From the NCBI RefSeq assembly GCF_017377855.1, contig NZ_JAFREP010000002.1:480108-544107 (forward strand): DNA of 64,000 nucleotides. Direction: 5' to 3'. The stretch comes from Acanthopleuribacter pedis (lineage in GTDB: Bacteria; Acidobacteriota; Holophagae; Acanthopleuribacterales; Acanthopleuribacteraceae). Every line of letters begins with the position of its first letter. The stretch's first letter is position 1. The position numbers and the translations under genes are program-made. This document shows positions 30,701-37,453 of the stretch, one piece after another. The notes beneath the pieces are model-generated. The model made no database searches. It was not told the DNA's origin and saw nothing but the letters and a program-made list of their open reading frames with translations.

Positions 30701-32171
30701 CGGCATAACGGCGCGCTTGTTCCGCCAAACGCGCATAGGTCCAGGTCTCGTCACCCTGGACCAGCGCGGGACGGTCCGCCTGAGCCGCGACCTGTTCCCA
30801 AAAGAGGGTATTCACATGGCACGCGGCGCGCGGCCAACCCGGACCTTGTTCGGCCGCGGCAATCAAGGCCCGTTCGGCGAGCGGCATCGGTTGCAGCGCG
30901 CGCAGCGGGGTGTCCTCGGCTGCCAACAGGGTATCGATCAAATGGGTCAGGCGCGCGAAGATGGGATCAATGTCGTCAAAAACGTCCGTGCTGTAATCCA
31001 GGCTGAGCTTGATGCCGCCTTGCTGGAAATCGTTGATGTTAAACGTGAGCACGTGTTCCTCGGATTCGCTGAAATACCAAACCGGATCGTGGGGAACGCC
31101 GCCGAAGCCGTCGTCGTACAGCGAATTTTGGTAATTGAATTGGACCGGGGTCAGGCGCGCTTCGCTGAGGTCCAGGGCGGTGAGGATGCGGTGGATCGGA
31201 TAACGCTGGCGGCGAAAGTCGCGTTTGCTAATGCCTTCGATTTGCTGCATGAGTTCGGAAAACAGCACGACCTTGCCGGGCTCGCACAGCAGTGGGATGA
31301 AATTACTGAACATGCCGACGGCGGTTTTGTGCTGTTTGCGGGGTCGGTTCAACACCGAGACGCCCAGCGCCAAGGCCGGCAAACCACTGATTTGGTGAAG
31401 GTAAAGGCTGAGCAGGGCGGCAAAGAAGGTGTACACCGATTGGTTGTGGCGTTCGCAATAAGCGTAAATCGCCCGCGATTGCGGCAGCAAGTGTTCGACC
31501 CGTTTGGCCGCGTGCCCGCTTTTCGGGCGCGGAAAAGCCTGTTCCAGCGGGAAGGGTTGCAGCGGGGCGATTTTGTCGTACCAGTACTGGTGATCCTTCG
31601 CGCAGCGGGCGCCCGCCAAGTAATCCGCTTCGAACGGGAGGTAATCGAAAAAACCCTCCTGGGGCGGCTCGCGATGGTTTGGGTCGGCGTTGAACGCGGA
31701 AACCAAGCGGCTGAGTTGGTTGTAAATCACCGAGATGCCCCAGGCGTCGCAAATGACGTGGTGCACGTGCAACAAAAGCGCGAACTGGTGATGCCCGTAT
31801 TTCAGCAGGCGCACGCGCAGCATCACGTCCCGTTCCAGATCAAATTGCCAAGCGCGTGCTTCATCCACCAGTGATCGGCACACGGCCGCGAAGGCGGTTT
31901 CGTCCAATGCGCCCAGGTCGATGAATTGGTAATCGGGCGTCACCTGATCGCGGCAAACTTGGTGCGGACCCTCTTCATCCTCGACAAACACCAGACGCAA
32001 CGCGGGTTGCAGTTCGTGGAGGGTGGCCACCGCGCGGGCGACGGTTTCGGGATCGAGCGCGCCCTGCAGGCGCGAAATCCCAATCACTTGGTAAAGTTGG
32101 GCGTTGCCCTGCCATTGTTGGCCAAAATAGATACCGCGTTGCGGTTCGCTTAAACGGAATGAATCTGCCAT
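24729..32171 (-). CDS. Nonribosomal peptide synthetase, first subunit (C-A-T-C-A-T-C)
   Basis: Loads the first residues of the peptide. Order (rough residues): N-terminal C domain (LSEPQRGIYFGQQ near the start; HHVICDAWG near 140), A1 (FTSGSTGTPKG near 590), carrier AGGHSLKA (Ser near 970), C2 (HHIISDATS near 1150), A2 (YTSGSTGIPKA near 1600), carrier LGGNSISA (near 1990), C3 (HHLVADGWS near 2180), tail ending LDVDFDF. Starting with a C domain and no upstream A-T suggests an acyl or aryl starter unit delivered in trans. A1 code DTESIGSVC is one change from the Lys code I recall (DAESIGSVC); A2 code DVQFIAHVV matches proline. I prefer the ATG (MADSFRLSE) with GTGAGG upstream; an in-frame GTG 12 nt earlier (32183) overlaps the stop of the dioxygenase gene. 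Tight coupling on both sides indicates one operon. Confidence 0.97.
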   Translation of the reverse strand: MADSFRLSEPQRGIYFGQQWQGNAQLYQVIGISRLQGALDPETVARAVATLHELQPALRLVFVEDEEGPHQVCRDQVTPDYQFIDLGALDETAFAAVCRSLVDEARAWQFDLERDVMLRVRLLKYGHHQFALLLHVHHVICDAWGISVIYNQLSRLVSAFNADPNHREPPQEGFFDYLPFEADYLAGARCAKDHQYWYDKIAPLQPFPLEQAFPRPKSGHAAKRVEHLLPQSRAIYAYCERHNQSVYTFFAALLSLYLHQISGLPALALGVSVLNRPRKQHKTAVGMFSNFIPLLCEPGKVVLFSELMQQIEGISKRDFRRQRYPIHRILTALDLSEARLTPVQFNYQNSLYDDGFGGVPHDPVWYFSESEEHVLTFNINDFQQGGIKLSLDYSTDVFDDIDPIFARLTHLIDTLLAAEDTPLRALQPMPLAERALIAAAEQGPGWPRAACHVNTLFWEQVAAQADRPALVQGDETWTYARLAEQARRYAAALLGAALSCGDAVVVQLNAGPEAVAAMWGIWAVGGVYVPVEPDVPSHRLAAVLAETEAGCIIAEKQDNPEAQITPAVAAALPPWDGAARVHQHDAAYVIFTSGSTGTPKGVWNNHAALAHYAAVFSARIGLSEQDRVAQQASLTFDTSLEEIVPVLCRGGCLVVLDRGALRDGTTLWRRVKQEGIQVLSTTPAVVALLNENPPADTPLRCLISGGDALQPEHYDRLPEALTVYNSYGPTETTVCATYADLRREGHHLGRPLPGYVVRVLDGERQPVPVGVTGEIHIGGRGVSLGYLKQPDAAEERFYRDGEQTWYRSGDLGKWDHAGRLHFVGRADRQISMRGFRIEPGEIEAALQRHPDIRAAALHTVGRGADLHLVAHIECETEPQDLRAFLATYLPDPMIPWRFIRHSELPRNVAGKINLQLLRETEATQQAPETAVPPRTASERALAEIWAEVLDTPIQRRDAHFFQAGGHSLKATRVVRAVAQRLTITMPLAVVFEKPRLWEQAAWLAQQTPQAPNSIPEVAPGGDGPLSHAQERLYLLQQREPDDTSYHLPLLLELQGAVDRDRLQSALQKVVARHEALRARFIRCNGAPRMVVVASMPWTLGGFVIEPDRVDAALQRDLFAPFDLEQGPLFRAALWQTAPTQAVLSLVFHHIISDATSIDLLLDEVVHFYNGNGSLPEAFPISRYAAWQRSDAVADAQQQARAFWRDCFAQPVPPLPLPSQSPRGDGLRPAGTVTLHMPPQTLAAFDAWLTKQEATRFMGYHAALVWLLYIYSNERDITIGAPVAARSHALLNESIGFYANTLALRCNFDPTASAAALLQNLRARDTAALEHADYPFDCLIETLGTAAEPGRSPLFDVMLVLLNTRDHYKGLDGIRAKRLAPPVRHAKFDWLFSFREEGDALFLDFEYDADRYPAERARHIATTLLALPALMIQDENKPLAQHTLVPVAPRQSVNRQYAKTSAYFEAMAAHYPNHIAVETEQDRTDYFTLHRRVTALVGQLQDTGVVPGDIVGVAFENPLERVVALLALLRAGFVFLPLDPGAPAERNAFAVADAGARVLLAEQRPDWAADTPWLRPSQVAPATVAKPYPAGPDHPAYLLYTSGSTGIPKAVLQTHRCLNHLIDWQLTELPGRRRVLQFAAFTFDVFLQETLFALCGGSTLILPDPETRRDLAALRRLIENQQVTVAFLPYTALRRVCEDALPEWGRRLRHVITAGEALIQTEALQQFLALRPNLTLHNHYGPTESHVVTAYRLPAGDTREQPPIGQAVGAVEARVCNEHGQNLPSGARGELWLAGPCLAAGYWQRPEQTAERFVTVDGRRWYRTGDWVTRDESGCFHFLGRIDNQVKIRGFRVECGEIEHHLLALDGITDAAVVKDEQDGNLWAWLVGDRLPDPARPRAALLKRLPEWMVPSSWMAITALPFTASGKIDRQALARRRVTGTAMGHAVTSPAGDAPRTDTERLLAVLWGRLLPGVATIADREADFFALGGNSISASRLAMALEQEHGMRLELRSVFAHPRLCDLARHLDFHREIGAFTPIPARPHRDRAPLSHAQRVMWTACQNPARARAYPIPAGFHLAGTLQIEALEQAFNDLIARHAALRTRFVLAAGLPQQVVVPRETRPLPLIETPSPTEARARAQAFMEQPFDLEQDSPLRAAVFSEGPHQPGRPGTYLAVFVIHHLVADGWSLDLLVRDWLTCCHARLCDQNPPPRLAAPDYADYAAWEQAREAWESREHATEIKAPPLFTEPLPETGNPLTGNTLVFTWDAALQQRLNHLARLRDAGLYPVLAATLAAALHRWTGVEHLALGVPIAARFHPDTRRMVGAFVQTRPLQATCTPHTAFNALLNQVRNDLVDLLDQPQADPRAAASLQVALVLQNTAEQDNPEFLIPGLTLEPVELFPRTNRLDLSFNLREHNNGISMQVEYDTRRFSDADIELLVHRWQALTDAALLDPSQPLDTLPFRAEAEQHQTVLLDVDFDF

Positions 32172-32179
32172 GAATTGCC

Positions 32180-33295
32180 TCACCGGGTAACCAGGCTGCC
32201 GCGGCGGGCCTGGTCTTGTTCGACCGCTTCAAATAAGGCGCGGACGTTGTCTTGGCCAAAACCTTCGTAGTTGCACCGGCGTTGGATGATTTCGTAAAAA
32301 AAGGTGGGCCGGTCGCCGAAGGGTTTGGTAAAGGTTTGAAAAAGATAGGCCTTCCCTTGCTTGTCGCAGAGGATGCACTGTTCTTCCAGTTGGTCGATCA
32401 GCGCATGGGGTAACCGACCCGCCTTGCGCAGGTTGTCGTAATAGGTGGTCGGGTAGGCCACGAATTCCACCCCGGCCGCGCGCATGGTTGCCACCGTTGC
32501 GAAAATATCGTCGGTGGCAAAGGCCACGTGTTGCACGCCGCTGCCGTGGAAGGCCTCCAGGTACTCCTGGACCTGCGACGGGTTGCGGCTTTTGACCGGT
32601 TCCACAAAAACCCCGGTTAAGGCGCGGTTGGCCGCGCGCCAAACCGCCAGCCGCATTCCGGAAACCGTGCTGCCCACGTCCTCCTCGTCCCAGGTCTGCA
32701 GCAAGGTGCCGCCGAACAAGCTGGTGAAGTAGTCCGTCCATCGCGTCATTTCGTTGGGGTACACCCCGAACGCGATGTGGTCGATGTGGCGCAAACCCTG
32801 GTCCTCGTGGTTCGCCGCCCGTTGGACCGCTTCATAACCCGGCGCAAAACAGCCGTCGTAAGCGGTGCGGTCGAACAGGGTGAGTTCGTTGCCGTCGAGG
32901 AATTTGAGGCGCGCCGTGCGAATGGAACCGTTTTTGTCCGTTTGGGTGATGGGTTCACCCAAGGGAATGGCGCCGCGTTTGACCGCCTCCGCGAAGGCCG
33001 CGTCAACCTGGTCCACCGTGAAGGCGAGGTGTTTGACCCCGTTGCCGTGGCGGTCCACAAAGGAGAGGATGTCGTAGGCGCTGGGGTGGGCCGCCGAGGT
33101 GACAACCAGGCGGATGCCGTTTTTTTCGAGCACATAGGAAACCCGGTCAAGCACCCCGGTTTCGGGGCCGGCGTAGGCGATGGTGCGGAATCCGAGCGCA
33201 CGTTCGTGCCAAAAAACCACCATCTTGGCCATGCCGACGAAAAGTTCGATGTGGTCCAGTTGCGGTTGATCCAATTCGTGAGAAAACGCGTGCAT
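32180..33295 (-). CDS. HPPD / 4-hydroxymandelate synthase family Fe(II) dioxygenase
   Basis: A 371-residue two-domain VOC enzyme of the family that acts on 4-hydroxyphenylpyruvate. HPPD makes homogentisate; the paralogue HmaS makes 4-hydroxymandelate. Predicted iron ligands are present: His173 (IDHIAFGV), His256 (GVQHVAF) and Glu335 (FFYEIIQR), with the usual C-terminal helix (NVRALFEAVEQDQARRG). The Asn of the HPPD signature LNEP is Val here (VFVEP, about residue 231), as in HmaS where I recall Ile, and the conserved Ser of the neighbouring strand reads Gly (STVSG, about 213). The reaction is therefore uncertain. The start is the ATG preceded by AGGAGGT at 5-nt spacing; a longer GTG-started frame to 33376 has no such site. 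It lies between the flavin monooxygenase and the NRPS genes and touches the latter, so a role in making a tailored aromatic building block is more likely than tyrosine catabolism. Confidence 0.9.
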   Translation of the reverse strand: MHAFSHELDQPQLDHIELFVGMAKMVVFWHERALGFRTIAYAGPETGVLDRVSYVLEKNGIRLVVTSAAHPSAYDILSFVDRHGNGVKHLAFTVDQVDAAFAEAVKRGAIPLGEPITQTDKNGSIRTARLKFLDGNELTLFDRTAYDGCFAPGYEAVQRAANHEDQGLRHIDHIAFGVYPNEMTRWTDYFTSLFGGTLLQTWDEEDVGSTVSGMRLAVWRAANRALTGVFVEPVKSRNPSQVQEYLEAFHGSGVQHVAFATDDIFATVATMRAAGVEFVAYPTTYYDNLRKAGRLPHALIDQLEEQCILCDKQGKAYLFQTFTKPFGDRPTFFYEIIQRRCNYEGFGQDNVRALFEAVEQDQARRGSLVTR

Positions 33296-33433
33296 GGGGT
33301 GACCTCCTGTGAGCCTCGTTTCCAAGGTTTGCTTGCAGTGGGTTGGCGGCGAAGGACGGCATCGAAAAACGGGCACAGCGCGGCCCTTGCGGCGAACCGC
33401 CTCGGAAGAACCTGGATTGATGTGTGATGCGGG

Positions 33434-34954
33434 CTAAGCGGGGCTGCCGACTGGTACACGCCGCGCCAGGGCGTCGGCCTCGGCCAAATCGGGAGCGGTC
33501 CAGCCGTCCAAATCGTATTCGTCCATGCAGTCGTCGACCATGTCGACGCAGTCGTTGAGGTCGCCGTTGCCAAGGCTCGAAAAAAACGAATCGAGACGCA
33601 CGAATTCGTGGCTGCCCAGGTAGTTGTGTTCGTAAAGCAGATGGCGCCCGCCAAATTCCGAACCGGTGGCGTCCCACAACAGCTTCATCACCTTCATGCG
33701 TTCTTCCGCGTCCGTTTGCGAGCCGCGTAGGTATTGGTCCAGGTCGGGTCGCAGTTCCGGGTTTTTGAAATCGGCGCTGGAGGAGTTCACGTACACCAAC
33801 CCACTGGCCACGATCTGGCGCACCACCTCGTGGTAGCGGGCGTAGGCCGCGGTGGAAATCACGCGGTAGGCGGTGGCGTAACGGCTGTTGGGCAACACCG
33901 TGCCCTGAACCCAAGGCTCCGGGTTGCGCGCCATGGCGTCGGACAAGGCCCACAAGGTGTTGCGGTAGGCCAGCACCTCGCCGATCTGTGCCCGCACCCC
34001 GCGGAATTCCAAGCTGCCGGTGGCTTCGACGCCTTTCACCAGCAGGCCGGTTAAGAAGTCCAACTTCACCGCAAGACGGGTGCAGGCTTGGAAACACGAG
34101 TTGGGTACAAAACCCGAGTGGGCCATAAATCGTTTGGTTTTGGCCGTGTCGCGGTAGATGAACAGGTTTTCCCAAGGCACGAACACTTCTTTGAAAATCA
34201 GTACCGAGTCGTTTTCGTCAAATCGGCTGGAAAGGGGATAGTCGAACGGTGAGCCGGTATGCTGTACCGCGGCCGGGTAGGAGGGCCGGCACAGCAACTT
34301 CACGCCCGGCGCGTCGATGGGCACGATGAAGGTCAAGGCCATGTCGGCGTTGGTGATCTGCGCCGTTTGCGCGATGAAGTTGTAATGGGTTAGGGCCGAT
34401 CCGGTGGCGACCGCCTTGGCGCCGCTCACGATGATGCCGCCGTCCGTTTCGCGGTCCAGCTTGAGAAACACATCGGCCGACTGGTCCGCGCTCAGGTTGC
34501 GGTCCACCGGTGGGTTCACAATGGCGTGGTTGAAGTAATACACCCGTTCCCGCGCTTTTTGGAACCAGGCACGCGCGTTATCGGCAAAATCACCGTAAAA
34601 TTCGGCGTTCACGCCCAGGGTCGCGAGCAGGCTTGCTTTGTATTCGGGCGAGCGGCCCATCCAGCCATAACTCATTTTGGCCCAGGCAACAATCGCATCC
34701 CGCGCGGCGAGCAGTTCCTCGGCTGAATGGGCCGGGTTAAAGAATTTATGGGTGAAACCGCCGTTTTCCAGCGGCGCGGTTAAGGTCTCGCGCCGGTCGG
34801 GGTCGTGGAGCGCGTCGTACATGCGGGCGATCATCCGCGCCGAGGTCGCAAACGCGGGGTGTGTGGTCACATCCGCAACGCGTTCGCCGTAAATCCACAC
34901 CTGGCGGTTGTCGCGCAGGCTTTCGAGATAGGTTTGTCCGGTAAATGGGGTCAT
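33434..34954 (-). CDS. HpaB-family FADH2-dependent aromatic ortho-hydroxylase
   Basis: A 506-residue protein across the full length of the 4-hydroxyphenylacetate 3-monooxygenase large-subunit family, which adds an OH ortho to a phenol to give a catechol. The family N-terminus is clear (YLESLRDNR, VWIYGERVADVTTHPAF). Residues matching the active site of characterised HpaB are visible: Arg101 and Tyr105 in GRSPEY, His143 in FNHAIVNPPVDR. The family also includes SgcC, which works on carrier-bound tyrosine analogues, and PvcC, so the substrate could be free 4-hydroxyphenylacetate or 4-hydroxymandelate, or tyrosine-like. A flavin reductase partner (HpaC) is not in the window. The ATG follows CAAGGA. 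This is the first gene after the promoter and operator at 35008-35062 and reads toward the dioxygenase and NRPS genes, so it probably makes a catechol iron ligand for the peptide. Confidence 0.92.
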   Translation of the reverse strand: MTPFTGQTYLESLRDNRQVWIYGERVADVTTHPAFATSARMIARMYDALHDPDRRETLTAPLENGGFTHKFFNPAHSAEELLAARDAIVAWAKMSYGWMGRSPEYKASLLATLGVNAEFYGDFADNARAWFQKARERVYYFNHAIVNPPVDRNLSADQSADVFLKLDRETDGGIIVSGAKAVATGSALTHYNFIAQTAQITNADMALTFIVPIDAPGVKLLCRPSYPAAVQHTGSPFDYPLSSRFDENDSVLIFKEVFVPWENLFIYRDTAKTKRFMAHSGFVPNSCFQACTRLAVKLDFLTGLLVKGVEATGSLEFRGVRAQIGEVLAYRNTLWALSDAMARNPEPWVQGTVLPNSRYATAYRVISTAAYARYHEVVRQIVASGLVYVNSSSADFKNPELRPDLDQYLRGSQTDAEERMKVMKLLWDATGSEFGGRHLLYEHNYLGSHEFVRLDSFFSSLGNGDLNDCVDMVDDCMDEYDLDGWTAPDLAEADALARRVPVGSPA

Positions 34955-35007
34955 GCGTGTGTCCTTGGAGATTGCGGCGTAGGGGAAATGAATGATGGAG
35001 AACCTGT

Positions 35008-35030
35008 TTATTGAGACTCTATCTCAATAA
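35008..35030. promoter_or_regulatory. Operator-like perfect inverted repeat (Fur-type candidate)
   Basis: Nine-base arms TTATTGAGA and TCTCAATAA are exact inverted complements around a 5-nt centre. The site sits 54-76 nt upstream of the hydroxylase ATG and directly abuts the -10 hexamer, an ideal position for repression. A closely related sequence sits in the promoter of the TonB receptor (39799-39821). The Fur 7-1-7 consensus matches at about 9 of 14 arm positions, so Fur is likely but another dimeric regulator is possible. Confidence 0.65.
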
Positions 35031-35032
35031 AG

Positions 35033-35062
35033 TTTATAGCAAGAAAAGGTCTGAATCAGCAA
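35033..35062 (-). promoter_or_regulatory. Predicted promoter of the hydroxylase-dioxygenase-NRPS operon
   Basis: On the minus strand TTGCTG (35062-35057) and TATAAA (35038-35033) are separated by 18 nt. The spacing and the flush placement against the palindrome make this the best sigma70-like candidate in the stretch between the PepSY gene and the hydroxylase gene. Confidence 0.5.
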
Positions 35063-35132
35063 GCGACAACTTGATCAAAGTGCGGGGTAAATCACGTTTT
35101 ACAAGATGTTTGCGGATAGGAAAGCGGGCTTG

Positions 35133-35170
35133 CCCGGCGACGCGCGCGGGCCTGCCGGCGCGTCGCCGGG
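35133..35170 (-). terminator. Very strong GC hairpin between the PepSY gene and the NRPS operon promoter
   Basis: A perfect 13-bp stem (CCCGGCGACGCGC with its complement at 35158-35170) encloses a 12-nt loop. It begins about 33 nt after the PepSY stop. No clear U-tract follows on the minus strand, while TTTT follows a few bases later on the plus strand. It probably separates the uptake operon from the biosynthesis operon, either as a terminator or as an RNA end-protecting hairpin. Confidence 0.5.
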
Positions 35171-35202
35171 GTGCTTTTCGTATGGGGTTTTGGGGGAAGG
35201 GG

Positions 35203-36720
35203 TCAGCTTTCGCGGCTCGGTGTCAATACCCGCGCCTGGGCGGGCCGGGTGGAGGGCCATAGGCGACGCTGCAAAACGACCCATAGCGTCAGGCCGATCA
35301 GGAAAAACACGGCATCGACCGCGAACACATAAGGCAATTCGCGATAGCTGCGCCAGAGAAAATCACCCGTCGCCAGGCCGTTAACCAGGGGAATCAGCCA
35401 GGCCGTCGCCGCGTTGGCCGCCGTCAGGGGGAGGGTGAGCTGCGCGGGGGTAGGGCCGAACCATGCGAGCAACACCACGCCCAGCCAGGTCAGCCAAAAA
35501 GCCACGTAAGGCGCATCGCCCGCGAGCAGGGCGTGGGTCAAAAACAGGACGGCCGTCGCGGTGGGCAACCCGCCGCAGACGCCCATCGCAAAACGGGCGT
35601 AACGGTTTGTGCTCGGCGCCGCGCCGTGTTTTTGGTGCAGCCGTTTTTCCAGCCAGATCATGGTACCCGTTGCGCACAAGGCCGTCAGCGATAGGCCCAA
35701 CAGGAAGTAGAGCCATTTCAACAGCGGTCCGCCAAAGCTACCGAAGTGCAGCGGGGTCACCATGCCGAAGAGTTGGTGCCAGACACCGCCTTGGTTCCAG
35801 TTAACGCGGTGGAGCAATGCACCGTCGGCACCGCTAAAGACAAAGGCGTTTTGGTAAGTGAGGGTTTCCCGTGCCGGCCCGTTGAATTCGATTTGGGCGC
35901 CGCCGTCACCGTATTCGCGCAGGCTCACGTATTGGATATCCATCGACGGGTCGTCGCTGAGCACGCGCTCGCGCAGGGTGTCCAAGGACATCATGGGTGC
36001 TGGCTGTTCCGTGCGTTGCGCGGGTGGGCCGCTAAACGCCTGGGTCGCCGCGTCAACATCACCGTTGTAGGTCGCCAGCGCCATGAAGGGACCGAGGAAG
36101 CCGAGCAGGCCGAGGATCGCGCCGGTGAAGGCAATCACCAGGGTGAAGGGTAAACCCCAGGTACCCAGCACCTTGTGGATGTCGGTCAGCCACATGCGGC
36201 GGGTTTTGGTGGGGCGGGTTAGCCAGAGTTCGCTCCAGCGTTTGCGGTGGATCAGGAACCCTGTAACCAGCAGGAGCAGCAAAAAGATGCCGCTCAGGCC
36301 GATTGAATAGCGGCCGAGGGGGTAGGGAAGGTGAAGGTCCGTGTGCAGGTGCCCGAGGAATTCGGAAATTTCCGCGTGGTGCGTCGGCAGCAGCTCGCCC
36401 GTGTGGGGATCGATGTGGATGTCCTGGTGTTCGCCGTTGTGGAAGGTGGCAAGGCTGAGGTAGGGCTGCGCGGGCGAGGGCATCGCAATAAACACGTTGG
36501 GTTGGGTGAGGCCCGCCGCGCGTGCATCTTGGTAGCGGGCTTCCAGCGAGAAGGGGGCCGGGTTGTAGGCGCGGCGCAGGTGGGGATTGGTCCAGGCGCC
36601 TAGTTCGCCCACGAACATTGCGACCGATCCCGAGAAACAAATCACAAACAGCAGCACACCGAGGATCAACCCCGCCCAGGCGTGGGTTTCGAGCATAATC
36701 TTGCGGTTACGTTGGTTCAT
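35203..36720 (-). CDS. PepSY-domain multi-pass membrane protein of an iron-uptake operon
   Basis: 505 residues. The N-terminus ETHAWAGLILGVLLFVICF is the PepSY-associated first membrane helix, followed by a periplasmic PepSY-like stretch, a helix near 140 ending LIHRKRW, and conserved His in IHKVLGTWGLP. A second periplasmic loop ends in WHQLFGMVTPLHFGSFGG, and further helices lie in the C-terminal third. Members are usually encoded beside TonB siderophore receptors and are thought to be inner-membrane proteins that reduce or release iron from imported siderophores; the His pairs in membrane helices fit heme or metal binding, but that is not proven. The ATG follows GGAG. The gene is downstream of the receptor and the two small membrane genes on the same strand, with 120 nt before it that include a 45-bp tandem duplication. 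Confidence 0.88.
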   Translation of the reverse strand: MNQRNRKIMLETHAWAGLILGVLLFVICFSGSVAMFVGELGAWTNPHLRRAYNPAPFSLEARYQDARAAGLTQPNVFIAMPSPAQPYLSLATFHNGEHQDIHIDPHTGELLPTHHAEISEFLGHLHTDLHLPYPLGRYSIGLSGIFLLLLLVTGFLIHRKRWSELWLTRPTKTRRMWLTDIHKVLGTWGLPFTLVIAFTGAILGLLGFLGPFMALATYNGDVDAATQAFSGPPAQRTEQPAPMMSLDTLRERVLSDDPSMDIQYVSLREYGDGGAQIEFNGPARETLTYQNAFVFSGADGALLHRVNWNQGGVWHQLFGMVTPLHFGSFGGPLLKWLYFLLGLSLTALCATGTMIWLEKRLHQKHGAAPSTNRYARFAMGVCGGLPTATAVLFLTHALLAGDAPYVAFWLTWLGVVLLAWFGPTPAQLTLPLTAANAATAWLIPLVNGLATGDFLWRSYRELPYVFAVDAVFFLIGLTLWVVLQRRLWPSTRPAQARVLTPSRES

Positions 36721-36790
36721 AAGAGGGCTCCAAAAGGCCGAGGGCGTTGGGGTTCATCCGCTTTTGGGCGGGTGTGAACCGGGCGGCGCG

Positions 36791-36880
36791 GTGGGTTAAA
36801 CCGCTTGTTTAAATAGGGCTAAGCCTGGCGGCACGGCGGGTTAAACCGCTTGTTTGAATAGGAATAAGCCGGTGGTGGCG
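36791..36880. repeat. 45-bp imperfect tandem duplication covering the 3' end of the DUF3649-like gene
   Basis: The words GGGTTAAACCGCTTGTTT and TAAGCC occur twice with a 45-nt period (TTAAACCGC at 36796 and 36841). The right copy is the true end of the gene, including its stop codon; the left copy lies in the spacer before the PepSY gene and has drifted slightly. Confidence 0.8.
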
Positions 36881-37140
36881 AGGGCGGTGAACAGGAGTGT
36901 CGGCACGCCGACCCACAGCCAGGCTTGTTTGCCCGTGTGGGCCGTGAAGGCCGTGCACATCGCCGTAACCCACACGCCGGGGAACAGCAGGGCGCCCATG
37001 AACATGCGGTCGAACGGGTCCGACGGCCAAAATACCGAGCAGCTCACACCCACGGCGAGGGCGAGTAACAAACCGCCGAGGGTGCCCGCGCTGATACGCC
37101 CCCAGGGTTTGGGCGTGACCGCCTTAGCTTGTGACGACAT
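36841..37140 (-). CDS. Small inner-membrane protein, DUF3649-like (iron uptake operon)
   Basis: 99 residues with three predicted membrane helices (around 18-35 LGGLLLALAVGVSC, 45-65 and 75-95). Size, topology and position between a TonB receptor and a PepSY protein match the DUF3649 family of siderophore-uptake operons. Biochemical role unknown; likely an inner-membrane partner of the PepSY protein. The ATG follows GGAGG at 5 nt, and the start lies inside the last codons of the preceding gene (17-nt overlap), implying translational coupling. Confidence 0.75.
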   Translation of the reverse strand: MSSQAKAVTPKPWGRISAGTLGGLLLALAVGVSCSVFWPSDPFDRMFMGALLFPGVWVTAMCTAFTAHTGKQAWLWVGVPTLLFTALATTGLFLFKQAV

Positions 37141-37447
37141 GGAGACCTCCGGCGAGGATGCAGAGCCACGGCCAAGCGGTGGCGGCGCGGGGCAGGATTT
37201 TGTGGCTGAGCACGATCAGTGGCGCGATCAGCGTGGCCGACCACAGCGCGCCGACGATGCCGGGACCGGGACCGAGCAGGACGATCCAGGTCGCCGCCCC
37301 GTTGAGGGCGGCAATCAGCGCGGTGCATTGGAGGAAGCGGCGTTTGCCGCGCGGCAGGTCTTTGGCGCGACCGTGGAACCACAGCAACAGGGCCGCGGTG
37401 GTGATCGCAAACGCAAGCGGATGGGATGGCGCGAAAAGGCTTGTCAT
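37124..37447 (-). CDS. Small inner-membrane protein, DUF3325-like (iron uptake operon)
   Basis: 107 residues with three to four predicted helices (LAFAITTAALLLWF, ALIAALNGAATWIVLLG, IVGALWSATLIAPLIVLS, ATAWPWLCILAGG) and a basic loop (RGKRR). It begins 6 nt after the receptor stop codon and overlaps the next gene, so it is certainly in the receptor operon. DUF3325 proteins occur in this operon position in many Proteobacteria; no biochemical function is established as far as I know. Family assignment is from topology, length and context rather than strong motifs. Confidence 0.7.
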   Translation of the reverse strand: MTSLFAPSHPLAFAITTAALLLWFHGRAKDLPRGKRRFLQCTALIAALNGAATWIVLLGPGPGIVGALWSATLIAPLIVLSHKILPRAATAWPWLCILAGGLHVVTS

Positions 37448-37453
37448 GGCTGC

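Noticed and set aside
32180..33295. Ordinary tyrosine-catabolism HPPD
   Set aside because: It sits in a siderophore-type operon touching the NRPS genes, no homogentisate dioxygenase or related gene is nearby, and the LNEP Asn is replaced. Not fully excluded.
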